Below are positions 6,988 through 13,979 of a stretch of DNA of 14,690 nucleotides, piece by piece. The notes under the pieces are model-generated. The model did not search any database and had not been told where the DNA came from. It saw nothing but the letters and a program-made list of their open reading frames with translations. The stretch is taken from positions 1-14,690 of the forward strand of contig JAEMQG010000070.1 in the NCBI GenBank assembly GCA_022758935.1, given 5' to 3'. The position numbers and the translations under genes were made by a program. Source of the DNA: Candidatus Nitrosopumilus sp. GTDB taxonomy: Archaea > Thermoproteota > Nitrososphaeria > Nitrososphaerales > Nitrosopumilaceae. Each line of letters opens with the position of its first letter. Position 1 is the stretch's first letter.

Positions 6988-7621
6988 AGAATATCTTATT
7001 TTAGTTGATGGAAATGACAATCCAATTGGTTCAGAAGAGAAAGTAAAGTGTCACCTACCAAATGGAATACTGCATAGAGCATTTACAGCACTATTATTTG
7101 ATAAAAATGGAAGATTAGTTTTAACCAGAAGAGCTTCAGAGAAGATGCTATGGCCAGGAGTATGGGATGGAACAGTAGCTAGCCACCCAAGAAAGTCTGA
7201 AACATACGTCACATCAGCAGAGAGAAGAATGCCAGAAGAGTTAGGCATTTCATGTAGATTAGATTATTTATTCAAATTCGAGTATCACGTACCATACAAA
7301 GATGTAGGTTCAGAAAATGAAATTTGTGGGACGATGATTGGAATAATCGATGATTCAACTAAACTTAGCCTGATCAAAGATGAGATAGATGAGATCAAAT
7401 GGATTTCAGCTCATGAATTACTTTCAGAATTGAAAAACAATCCAAAAATATATTGTCCCTGGATGTTAATTGCGTTAGAATTATTGAACAAATCAGAAAA
7501 AACAATGATGAAAAAATACCAATTTGTATTGTCTTCATGGATTGATTCGAATTTACAAAAAGAATTACAGGAAGCAATTAGAACTCATTTACCAGATAAT
7601 AAATGGAGATTAGTAAAATGA
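6980..7621 (+). CDS. idi: Isopentenyl-diphosphate delta-isomerase, type I (Nudix fold), catalytic Cys replaced
   Basis: A 213-residue Nudix-fold protein expected to interconvert IPP and DMAPP. The metal ligands of the E. coli enzyme have clear counterparts: H25 (KCHLP), H32 (ILHRAF), H69 (SHP), E112 and E114 (SENEIC). Also present are Y102 (FEYHV), W161 (CPWM) and the TRRASEKMLWPGVW segment. The catalytic Cys67 of E. coli corresponds to Ala67 here (TVASHP). The Nudix-like helix is ERRMPEELGI. The start is ATG 6980; the open frame extends to 6950 inside the IPK gene, but the family begins at this Met. There is a C-terminal extension of about 30 residues beyond E. coli length. It overlaps IPK by 8 bases and the next gene by ATGA. 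The family call is secure, the activity less so. Confidence 0.87.
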   Translation: MPEEYLILVDGNDNPIGSEEKVKCHLPNGILHRAFTALLFDKNGRLVLTRRASEKMLWPGVWDGTVASHPRKSETYVTSAERRMPEELGISCRLDYLFKFEYHVPYKDVGSENEICGTMIGIIDDSTKLSLIKDEIDEIKWISAHELLSELKNNPKIYCPWMLIALELLNKSEKTMMKKYQFVLSSWIDSNLQKELQEAIRTHLPDNKWRLVK

Positions 7622-8598
7622 AAAAAACAAAATCAATTGAAAAAAATGCGGTTATTGTTAATAAATATCTAAATTCAAAACTACACGGAACACCAAAGAC
7701 GCTTTATGATGCTGCATCTCATTTGATAATCCATGGTGGAAAAAGACTCAGACCATATATGGTAATTAATAGTTGTAAGATTTTGGGAGGCAATATCGCA
7801 GTTGCAATACCAGCCGCTAGTGCGGTAGAAATGATACACAATTTTACCTTAGTTCATGATGACATTATGGATAACGATGAGACGCGTCACGGCGTACCAA
7901 CTGTTCATAAAAAATTTGGAATGCCCATTGCAATACTAGCTGGTGACGTGCTGTTTTCAAAGGCATATCAGATAATTTCAAATTCAAAATTATCTAGTGA
8001 TGCAACGATACAACTGGTTTCCAGATTAGCAAGAGCATGCGTAGATGTATGTGAAGGACAATTACTGGATGTAAAAATGGCAGAGGAGAAAAGAATTCCA
8101 TCACAAGCAGAATACATTGCAATGATTGGAAAAAAGACCGCAGCATTATTTGATGTATCATGTTCGATGGGAGCAATTTGTGCAACAAGTAATCCAGAGG
8201 ATATTTCAAATTTATCTAGATTTGGAAGAAATTTGGGAATTGCATTTCAAATTACAGATGATCTTATTGGGGTTATGGGTGATCCAAAAATTACAAAGAA
8301 ACCGGTAGGAAATGATCTTAGAGAAGGAAAAAAATCACTTCCAATTCTATTAGCAATAAAATCAGCAAAAGGAGAAGACAAAAAAGTAATTCTAAAGACG
8401 TTTGGCAATCCAAAAGCAACTAAAAATGATCTCAGCGATGCAGTAGACGTGATCCGTTCACTTGGAATAGAGGAAAATGTAAGGAATCAGGCGTTAAAAT
8501 ACGCGGAGACAGCCAAGAAATCACTTTCAAAATATTCTGGTTCTGCTAAAACAGAATTAATAGATCTCTTGGATTTTGTTGTAAAAAGGAGTCTATAA
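7618..8598 (+). CDS. idsA: Short-chain polyprenyl diphosphate synthase, probably geranylgeranyl-diphosphate synthase
   Basis: A 326-residue all-helical trans-prenyltransferase that condenses IPP with allylic diphosphates. Landmarks: HGGKRLRP (39-46), first Asp-rich motif DDIMD (81-85), GQLLDV (about 147-152), and second Asp-rich motif DDLIG (214-218), followed by KKPVGNDLREGKKSLP. The fifth residue before the first Asp-rich motif is F76. In archaeal GGPP synthases an aromatic residue there limits the product to C20, so GGPP, the precursor of archaeal diether and tetraether lipids, is the likely product. I chose ATG 7618, which overlaps the isomerase stop as ATGA; the open frame reaches 7603. 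Chain length is inferred, not proven. Confidence 0.93.
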   Translation: MKKTKSIEKNAVIVNKYLNSKLHGTPKTLYDAASHLIIHGGKRLRPYMVINSCKILGGNIAVAIPAASAVEMIHNFTLVHDDIMDNDETRHGVPTVHKKFGMPIAILAGDVLFSKAYQIISNSKLSSDATIQLVSRLARACVDVCEGQLLDVKMAEEKRIPSQAEYIAMIGKKTAALFDVSCSMGAICATSNPEDISNLSRFGRNLGIAFQITDDLIGVMGDPKITKKPVGNDLREGKKSLPILLAIKSAKGEDKKVILKTFGNPKATKNDLSDAVDVIRSLGIEENVRNQALKYAETAKKSLSKYSGSAKTELIDLLDFVVKRSL

Positions 8599-8599
8599 T

Positions 8600-10309
8600 T
8601 TGAATGAAGAAGTAAGGAAGGAAATTAGAAAAATTGCACTGCAAAATGCATTTGAACACGAGGGAAAGACTCAAGATAAAATCGTACTAGTAAAAATTCT
8701 TAGTACAAAACCAGAATTTCGAACAAAAGTAAAAGAAATTGGTGAAGTCATTACAGAGATTGTTAATCAAGTTAATCAAATTTCATTCGATGGGCAAAGA
8801 AAAGAGATAGAAGAAAATTTTCCTGAAATTTTAATTCCAAAAGAAAAAATTGAGGAAAGAGAGGGATTACCGCCATTAGAAGGAGCTCAGCAAGGAAAAG
8901 TTGTAACAAGATTTCCACCAGAGCCTAATGGGTATCCACATATCGGACATGCTAAAGCAGCTATCATTAATGCCGAATATGCAAAGATGTATGATGGCAA
9001 ATTCATTCTAAGAATGGATGATACGAATCCAGAAGCTGAAAGAATGGAATATCACGCTGCAATTAAAGTTGGATTAGATTGGCTAGGGATCAAATTTGAT
9101 GTTATAAAAAATACTTCAGACGATATGGAGTTATTCTATAAAAAAGGAATTGAATTAATTAATTCTGGAAAAGCATATGTCTGCACCTGTAAGAGAGACA
9201 ACATTAGTAATAATAGGAGAGAGCGAAAAGTATGCAAGTGTAGCTTAGGAGACATCAAACATAATATTCAGGGTTGGGAGAAAATGTTTGAAAAATTTAA
9301 ACCTGGAGATGCAATTCTAAGATTTCGTGGAGACATGAAGGCAGACAATGCAGTAATGCGAGATCCAGTGCTATTTAGAATAATTGATGAGAAACACTAC
9401 ACACTCGGAAACAAATATCGAGTATGGCCAAGTTATGATTTTGCAGTAGCAATCGAAGATAGTAATGACGGGATCACTCATGCATTTCGTTCAAAGGAAT
9501 TTGAATTGCGAAAAGAGCTGATCGATGCAATCTTAGATGCACTTGGTATGCGAAAACCACATCAAGGTTTCTTTTCTAGACTTGAATTCAAAGGAATGCC
9601 AGTTTCAAAAAGAATTCTAAAGCCATTGATAGAAGAAGGAAAAGTATCATGGTATGATGATCCAAGATTGCCGACATTGGAATCCCTTAGGAGAAGAGGA
9701 ATAAAACCAGAAGCAATAAGAAAATTCATCTTATCTTTAGGATTAACCAAAGCGAATACACTAGCACCATTTGATGCACTTGAATCATTTAATAGAAAAT
9801 TTGTTGATGCAAATAGCATCAGATTGTATATGGTAAGTAAACCTATAAAACTTAGAATTAAAAATTTACCATTTTCATTTGTAGAAATTCCAAATCATCC
9901 AATAAAAGACATGGGTAAAAGAAAAATTGATTTAGACGAGAATTTCTATATTTCAGGAGAAGATGCAAAAAATATCAAAGAAGGTACTTCAATTAGATTA
10001 CTAGCATTAGGAAACATCATGATATCAAAAATGAATGGGGAATTGGAAGGAGAATTTGTAAAAAACGACAGTACTGTAGATATACAAAAAATTCAATGGG
10101 TTCCACAAAAAAATGCTCATGTGATTAAGATTCTTATTCCAAAACAATTGTTCATCGATGAAAAGTTTAATGAAGATAGTTTAGAGGAGTTGGTAGCATA
10201 TACTGAACCTCATTATTTACAATTAAAAGAGGGGGAAGAAATTCAATTTGTCAGATTTGGATATTGTAGAAAAGATTCCCAGAATCAAGCAATTTTTTCA
10301 CACAAGTAA
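8600..10309 (+). CDS. gltX: Glutamyl-tRNA synthetase, archaeal type
   Basis: A 569-residue class I aminoacyl-tRNA synthetase charging tRNA-Glu. The N-terminal archaeal extension (about 1-98) is followed by TRFPPEPNGYPHIGHAKAA with the HIGH motif at 114-117. GMPVSKRIL at about 332-340 is the KMSKS-equivalent. A Cys4 knuckle, CTC (195-197) and CKC (212-214), probably binds zinc. The C-terminal part (from about residue 400) is the beta-barrel anticodon-binding domain shared with GlnRS and eukaryotic GluRS. The start is TTG, one base after the previous stop; the only nearby ATG (8604) is out of frame. As in other archaea, Gln-tRNA is probably made by an amidotransferase rather than by a GlnRS, which is background knowledge. 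Confidence 0.96.
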   Translation: MNEEVRKEIRKIALQNAFEHEGKTQDKIVLVKILSTKPEFRTKVKEIGEVITEIVNQVNQISFDGQRKEIEENFPEILIPKEKIEEREGLPPLEGAQQGKVVTRFPPEPNGYPHIGHAKAAIINAEYAKMYDGKFILRMDDTNPEAERMEYHAAIKVGLDWLGIKFDVIKNTSDDMELFYKKGIELINSGKAYVCTCKRDNISNNRRERKVCKCSLGDIKHNIQGWEKMFEKFKPGDAILRFRGDMKADNAVMRDPVLFRIIDEKHYTLGNKYRVWPSYDFAVAIEDSNDGITHAFRSKEFELRKELIDAILDALGMRKPHQGFFSRLEFKGMPVSKRILKPLIEEGKVSWYDDPRLPTLESLRRRGIKPEAIRKFILSLGLTKANTLAPFDALESFNRKFVDANSIRLYMVSKPIKLRIKNLPFSFVEIPNHPIKDMGKRKIDLDENFYISGEDAKNIKEGTSIRLLALGNIMISKMNGELEGEFVKNDSTVDIQKIQWVPQKNAHVIKILIPKQLFIDEKFNEDSLEELVAYTEPHYLQLKEGEEIQFVRFGYCRKDSQNQAIFSHK

Positions 10310-10320
10310 ATGAGAGAATT

Positions 10321-11190
10321 ATGAAGATAGCACGATTATTACATGAGAATGGTGAGACGTACGGCTTTGTAAAGAATGGTAAAGTTGCAACAAAGGAGGA
10401 AATAACTTATCAGACAGGAGTTCCAATTCCACAGAGCATAAAAGATTTTCTCTTTGATGGATGGTATGATGAAATCAAGGATCAGTCAGATAGTTTGCCG
10501 TATGAAGAAAGTATTTCTAAATTTAAATTATTAAGTCCAATTCCAAATCCAAGTAAGATTATTTGTTTAGCGTTTAATTATGTGGATCATGCTAAAGAAC
10601 AAAATTTGTTACCTCCAGAGGAACCTGCCATAGTTCTAAAACCTAGAACTACACTAAATGGAACAGAATCAGATATAGTATGTCCAAATTTTGTAACTCA
10701 GTTGGATTATGAAGTAGAATTAGCCTTGATAGTAGGTAAAAATTGTAAAAATATAAGCGAGGAAGATGCAAAGGGAGTAATTTTTGGATACATGATTTTA
10801 AATGATGTTTCAGCTAGAGATATCCAATTCAAAGATAAACAATTTACCAGAGGAAAAAGTTTCGATACGTTTGCACCTTCTGGACCATGGATCACTACAT
10901 CAGATGAAGTAAAAAATCCACAGAATCTAAGACTTACGACCAAGATCAATGGGCAGATAAGACAAGACTCTTCTACAAATAACATGTTTATAAAAATACC
11001 AGAAATAGTTTCTAGCTTAAGTAAAGTAATGACTCTTGAAAAGGGAGACATAATTTCAACTGGAACTCCGGCTGGAGTTATGTTGAACAAACCAAATGCC
11101 ATATTTCTCAGAAATGATGATAAAATAGAAATGGAGATTGAAGGTTTAGGAGTTTTAAGAAATACAGTTAAATTTGTTAGTGAGAATTAG
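10321..11190 (+). CDS. Fumarylacetoacetate hydrolase (FAH)-family protein
   Basis: A 289-residue protein of the FAH superfamily, which includes hydrolases, decarboxylases, isomerases and hydratases of 2-oxo acids. The C-terminal catalytic domain starts near CLAFNYVDHAKEQN (82-95, H90). It has PAIVLKPRTTLNG (102-114), the metal ligands E131 and E133 in DYEVELA with D162 in NDVSARD, GKSFDTFAPSGPW (178-190) and STGTPAGV (246-253). The N-terminal 80 residues match the usual small domain (KIARLLHENGETYGFVKNG). The substrate cannot be told from sequence. The ATG is 11 bases after the GluRS stop, so it is probably the last gene of the operon. Its TAG stop overlaps the end of the convergent acetyltransferase gene by four bases. 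Confidence 0.9.
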   Translation: MKIARLLHENGETYGFVKNGKVATKEEITYQTGVPIPQSIKDFLFDGWYDEIKDQSDSLPYEESISKFKLLSPIPNPSKIICLAFNYVDHAKEQNLLPPEEPAIVLKPRTTLNGTESDIVCPNFVTQLDYEVELALIVGKNCKNISEEDAKGVIFGYMILNDVSARDIQFKDKQFTRGKSFDTFAPSGPWITTSDEVKNPQNLRLTTKINGQIRQDSSTNNMFIKIPEIVSSLSKVMTLEKGDIISTGTPAGVMLNKPNAIFLRNDDKIEMEIEGLGVLRNTVKFVSEN

Positions 11191-11975
11191 CATAATAATT
11201 TCTTCATTAAATTAAAGGTAATTTTATATTCCAAATTATTTATTAAAGATAATGTTTCCTTAGTTAAAATCTGTATTTTTTTATAATTTTTTTGGGCTCC
11301 ATAATTTTGTATGTATGAAATAAGTTCCAAAGTATTATTTTGAGAACCTGAAAATAGAGTAACAATCAAGGTGTTATCAAAATGTTGTGAGTCAGTTAAA
11401 ATTGCAATTGAAATATCACCAAATTTATCTGAAAAAATGATTCTATTTTGTGTAGACAATGAAAACAATGCTGTATTATCTAAGACTAGCCATCTCCATG
11501 ATTCTACATAATGCGAAATTTCTGGATAGTTTGAGAGATCACCAAATTTGATTTTATGATTGCGGGTAATTCCAGGTAAAAGTGAATAGAAGTTCCAAGT
11601 TTGAAATATTTGATAATTGAGATTTTTTGCCATTAAGAGAGAAGATGTGTTTTCAGTATCAATAAGCATTAATGAAAATGACATTTGTTTTTCTCTAGCG
11701 AGCGATTCTACATGCTTGACTAACTCTGAGGCCAAACCTTGCCTGCGAAAATTTGAGTCAATTCTGATTCCTTCTATCCATACTTGATTTTTAGAGAAAA
11801 ATGCGTGACACATGCCAACAGGGTATGATTTTTCAATAACAAGTAAATTTCCTTCTGCTAACCAATAATCCCAAACATCTTGAATATAATCACCCCATGA
11901 AAAAGTATTTTTACAAAAATTCAATACAGAGATTTTATCAGATTGTATTGCATTTCGAATCAATTTTTGCTCCAT
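11187..11975 (-). CDS. GNAT-family N-acetyltransferase
   Basis: A 262-residue protein. The first half carries a GNAT domain: RNAIQSDKISVLNF at the start, a beta strand VWIEGIRIDSNF (about 65-76) and the acetyl-CoA binding loop FRRQGLA (76-82) in the R/Q-x-x-G-x-G/A pattern, then LMLIDTENTSSLLMAKNLNYQ resembling the final GNAT strand and helix. The C-terminal 120 residues are not recognised; they might form a second degenerate GNAT-like domain, as in some two-domain family members. The acceptor substrate is unknown. The gene is convergent with the FAH-family gene, overlapping it by TTAG, and divergent from the Rieske gene with a 39-base gap. Confidence 0.8.
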   Translation of the reverse strand: MEQKLIRNAIQSDKISVLNFCKNTFSWGDYIQDVWDYWLAEGNLLVIEKSYPVGMCHAFFSKNQVWIEGIRIDSNFRRQGLASELVKHVESLAREKQMSFSLMLIDTENTSSLLMAKNLNYQIFQTWNFYSLLPGITRNHKIKFGDLSNYPEISHYVESWRWLVLDNTALFSLSTQNRIIFSDKFGDISIAILTDSQHFDNTLIVTLFSGSQNNTLELISYIQNYGAQKNYKKIQILTKETLSLINNLEYKITFNLMKKLLC

Positions 11976-11982
11976 ATACGAA

Positions 11983-11990
11983 AAAATATT
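11983..11990 (+). promoter_or_regulatory. Probable TATA box for the Rieske gene
   Basis: AAAATATT is centred about 28 bases before the ATG at 12015. It sits in the 39-base gap between two divergent genes and supports 12015 as the start rather than the upstream in-frame ATG at 11943, which lies inside the acetyltransferase gene. Confidence 0.4.
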
Positions 11991-12014
11991 AAGAATGATA
12001 GACTAAAAACCATA

Positions 12015-12323
12015 ATGGGCAAAATAATAGTGGGAAAAACCACAGATATACAACCAGGGAAAATGATCAAAGTTTCCGTCGATGGTAAAGAGATCATGGT
12101 TGCAAATATCAATGGTGACTATTGTGCCCTGGATGATTCTTGTACTCATTCAGGTGCAAGTCTTTCAGAAGGGAAATTGGATGGGTGTAAAGTGATTTGT
12201 GGATGGCATGCAGCTGAATTTGATTGTAAAACAGGCAAACTGATTAAATTTCCAGCTAAAATTAGAGATATATCATCATACAATGTCGTTGTAGAATCAG
12301 ACAATGTGTTTTTAGAGATGTGA
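12015..12323 (+). CDS. Stand-alone Rieske [2Fe-2S] ferredoxin
   Basis: A 102-residue single-domain Rieske protein. The cluster ligands are C43 and H45 in SCTHSGASL and C62 and H65 in CGWHAAEFD, the C-x-H ... C-x-x-H pattern in which two Cys and two His hold the cluster. GKLDGCKVICGWH and the later GKLIKFPA are typical of the soluble ferredoxin type related to NirD and dioxygenase ferredoxins. There is no signal peptide or membrane anchor, so it is probably cytosolic and carries electrons to an unidentified partner; no oxygenase is adjacent. The ATG at 12015 is preceded by a TATA-like element; residues upstream in the open frame do not fit the family. It appears to be transcribed alone, because the next gene has its own TATA box directly after this stop. 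Confidence 0.9.
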   Translation: MGKIIVGKTTDIQPGKMIKVSVDGKEIMVANINGDYCALDDSCTHSGASLSEGKLDGCKVICGWHAAEFDCKTGKLIKFPAKIRDISSYNVVVESDNVFLEM

Positions 12324-12324
12324 C

Positions 12325-12332
12325 TATATAAT
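12325..12332 (+). promoter_or_regulatory. TATA box for the UPF0147 gene
   Basis: TATATAAT, centred at 12328.5, begins two bases after the Rieske stop codon. Initiation 25-28 bases downstream would fall at about 12354-12357, just before the ATG at 12360 and after the in-frame ATG at 12348, so it decides the start. Confidence 0.65.
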
Positions 12333-12359
12333 ACGAATTCTCATCATATGGTATTAAAA

Positions 12360-12629
12360 ATGGCTGACAATAAACAAAACAAAGAATCAATGAGAGAGGC
12401 AATAGAGACGCTGAATCAAATTGCTACAAATCATTCAACACCAAAAACAATCAAAAAATCCATCAGTGATTTGATTGTTGAATTAAATAACGAGGTGTAT
12501 TCTCTATCAGTCAGAGCTGCCAATACAATCAGTTTGTTAGATGATGTAACACAGGATCCCAATATGCCTTCGTATGTAAGGACACAGTTATGGCAGGCAG
12601 TCTCAAAGCTTGAAAGCATAAGAGAATAA
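12360..12629 (+). CDS. UPF0147 family protein
   Basis: An 89-residue helical protein of a family found in archaea with no established function. The diagnostic part is SLSVRAANTISLLDDVTQDPNMPSYVRTQLW: arginine-alanine helix, an acidic Asp-Asp turn, then DPNMP and the conserved R-T-x-x-W. The N-terminus is polar and charged (MADNKQNKESMREA). The open frame starts at 12348, but the promoter places initiation after that codon, so ATG 12360 is preferred; it would have a leader of only a few bases. No membrane segment or metal motif is visible. The downstream methyltransferase begins 25 bases after the stop and may be cotranscribed. Confidence 0.88.
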   Translation: MADNKQNKESMREAIETLNQIATNHSTPKTIKKSISDLIVELNNEVYSLSVRAANTISLLDDVTQDPNMPSYVRTQLWQAVSKLESIRE

Positions 12630-12657
12630 ATTCCATATTGTTTTAATTCCAATATTG
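12629..12657 (+). repeat. Imperfect direct repeat upstream of the methyltransferase start
   Basis: AATTCCATATTG (12629-12640) recurs as AATTCCAATATTG (12645-12657), differing by one inserted A, with a period of about 16 bases. The second copy contains the TTG start codon of the methyltransferase gene. The inner parts ATATTG and CAATAT also form an inverted repeat. It could be an operator or chance in an AT-rich gap. Confidence 0.4.
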
Positions 12658-13410
12658 AAAATAGAAGAGTATCTAAAATCACTACCAGAAAACATAGTTA
12701 GTGGAGAAGATGTCCAATTGCCAGAAAAGTCATTTAGAGAGATTTTTAATTTTTTAAATTTAGGGGAAGATGATATTTTTTATCATCTTGGATGTGGGGA
12801 CGGAAAAGGGATTGAATTAGCTTTAAGAGAGTACAATGTAAAAAAGGCCGTCGGGATTGATAGTAATGCAGATAAAATCAAACAAGCAAAAAAAAGTCTA
12901 AGTCAAAATAACCTCTCAGCTGAATTAATTTGTGAGGACATACAAAATTCAAATATTTCTGATGCCACAGTAATTTTGTTCTGGTTTACTAATCAAGAGA
13001 TCATCAATAATATGATGACTAAATTTGAAAAACTTCAACCAGATACAAAAATAATCACTATTTGGGGTCCATTACCGGATTGTCTTCCTCAAAAAGTAGA
13101 ATTCCCTTACATAATCAATCAAATTCCTTTCAAAAAGGCAAATAGTTTGCAAGAACAAGTATTAGCTGTTTTTGGGGTGAAATGCATAGATTTTGTAACT
13201 GCATGGGAATTTGCAGAAAGATACACAAAAGCAATATCCAGTAAAATTGAAAATGATAGATTCTTGACAATTATTCAGACGTTGGTAATTTGGATTAATG
13301 CAAGAAATCTAGGAGTCTCCTGTGGAGAAAAAATCCCTGAGTCAATTAAGACGTATATCAATATAATGAAAACGCATTTTAATATCGATTTTGAGCATCT
13401 TTTAAAATAA
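12655..13410 (+). CDS. Class I SAM-dependent methyltransferase, substrate unknown
   Basis: A 251-residue protein. Motif I for S-adenosylmethionine binding is YHLGCGDGKGIELA (43-56), followed by the acidic strand end VGIDSN (about 66-71) and CEDIQ further on, so a Rossmann-type methyltransferase fold is likely for residues about 20-155. The segment VILFWFTNQEIINNMMTKFEKLQPDTKIITIWG resembles the motif IV region of DOT1-like and other protein methyltransferases, but this is not enough to assign a target. The C-terminal 90 residues appear helical and are not recognised. The start is TTG at 12655, 25 bases after the UPF0147 stop; there is no alternative ATG close by. An imperfect direct repeat covers the start region. 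Confidence 0.78.
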   Translation: MKIEEYLKSLPENIVSGEDVQLPEKSFREIFNFLNLGEDDIFYHLGCGDGKGIELALREYNVKKAVGIDSNADKIKQAKKSLSQNNLSAELICEDIQNSNISDATVILFWFTNQEIINNMMTKFEKLQPDTKIITIWGPLPDCLPQKVEFPYIINQIPFKKANSLQEQVLAVFGVKCIDFVTAWEFAERYTKAISSKIENDRFLTIIQTLVIWINARNLGVSCGEKIPESIKTYINIMKTHFNIDFEHLLK

Positions 13411-13424
13411 TTTGTGTGTAACCC

Positions 13425-13432
13425 TTTTATTT
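13425..13432 (+). promoter_or_regulatory. TATA box for the 115-residue hypothetical gene
   Basis: TTTTATTT, centred at 13428.5, is 24-25 bases before the GTG at 13453, as expected for a leaderless transcript, and it supports the GTG start. Confidence 0.55.
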
Positions 13433-13452
13433 TATGATAATCAATTTTAATC

Positions 13453-13800
13453 GTGCTTGGTAGAATAAACATCAATGTTTCTGCAATAGATTATGATAAT
13501 ACAAGTAAGGCATTAGAACATCAGTTGATGCTTTTAGAGGAGATGGTTCATGGCAAAGAGGATTTTGTCATGACAGATTCGGAATTTGCGTTTGGATGGC
13601 ATTTCTTTGTTGTCAGTGTAAACAAATCATTGGTAGAAAAATTAGTCGATCAGATGGGTTTGGATTTTGATAGATTGAAAGGAAAGGGCATGGAAAAGAA
13701 ATTTCTCACATGGCTTTCATCAAAGTTAGAGGGCAAAACCTCTAGATTCAAACTGGCTATCAAAGAAGAGATGGAATCAAGCAAATACGGTATTTTTTAA
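13453..13800 (+). CDS. Hypothetical protein, 115 residues
   Basis: I do not recognise the family. The protein begins from a GTG codon placed 24-25 bases after a TATA-like element. It has an N-terminal beta-like segment (GRININVSAIDYD), a helix (SKALEHQLMLLEEMV), an aromatic middle strand (EFAFGWHFFVVSVNK, about 44-58), and a basic helical C-terminus (FLTWLSSKLEGKTSRFKLAIKEEM). No cysteines, metal motif, signal peptide or membrane helix is present, so a small cytoplasmic alpha/beta protein is likely. Base composition matches the neighbours. The stop lies 10 bases before the 3' end of the convergent tRNA-His gene. The run of six T at the end of the coding frame may also serve in termination. 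Confidence 0.75.
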   Translation: MLGRININVSAIDYDNTSKALEHQLMLLEEMVHGKEDFVMTDSEFAFGWHFFVVSVNKSLVEKLVDQMGLDFDRLKGKGMEKKFLTWLSSKLEGKTSRFKLAIKEEMESSKYGIF

Positions 13801-13810
13801 AACCATTATG

Positions 13811-13883
13811 GGCCCTCGAGGGTAATCGAAACCCTGTCCGGGGATCCACAGTCCCCTATACTAGCCACTGTACTACGAGGGCC
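13811..13883 (-). tRNA. tRNA-His (anticodon GTG), with encoded G-1
   Basis: A 73-nt tRNA on the minus strand. Acceptor strands GCCCTCG (13882-13876) and CGAGGGC (13818-13812) pair fully. G at 13883 is position -1 and C at 13811 is position 73, the G-1:C73 identity pair of tRNA-His. The anticodon arm GGGGA / CTGTGGA / TCCCC gives anticodon GTG. The D arm is GTAC/GTAT. The T arm is AGGGT-TTCGATT-ACCCT, so the usual G53:C61 pair is U53:A61. There is no intron, and CCA is not fully encoded. A possible TATA element, ATTATTA on the minus strand, lies at 13910-13916. Confidence 0.93.
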
Positions 13884-13950
13884 ACAAGAATAAAAAATTG
13901 TTTGTCCTGTAATAATCTTTGATTTAATTCAGTGAATATTAGCCTCTAGA

Positions 13951-13958
13951 TTTATTAT
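13951..13958 (+). promoter_or_regulatory. TATA box for the 26-residue membrane peptide gene
   Basis: TTTATTAT, centred at 13954.5, is 25-26 bases before the ATG at 13980, the optimal distance for a leaderless archaeal gene. Short inverted arms TAACTA (13959-13964) and TAGTTA (13975-13980) lie between the box and the start. Confidence 0.6.
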
Positions 13959-13979
13959 TAACTAGTGTTAATTTTAGTT

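Noticed and set aside
10707-11102. 131-codon minus-strand open frame inside the FAH-family gene
   Set aside because: The plus-strand frame has clear family motifs through this stretch, and the antisense product shows no recognisable domain.
13881-13979. A possible small RNA in the gap between tRNA-His and the small peptide gene
   Set aside because: No C/D or H/ACA box pattern or stable hairpin is evident; the content is explained by promoter elements for the two flanking genes.
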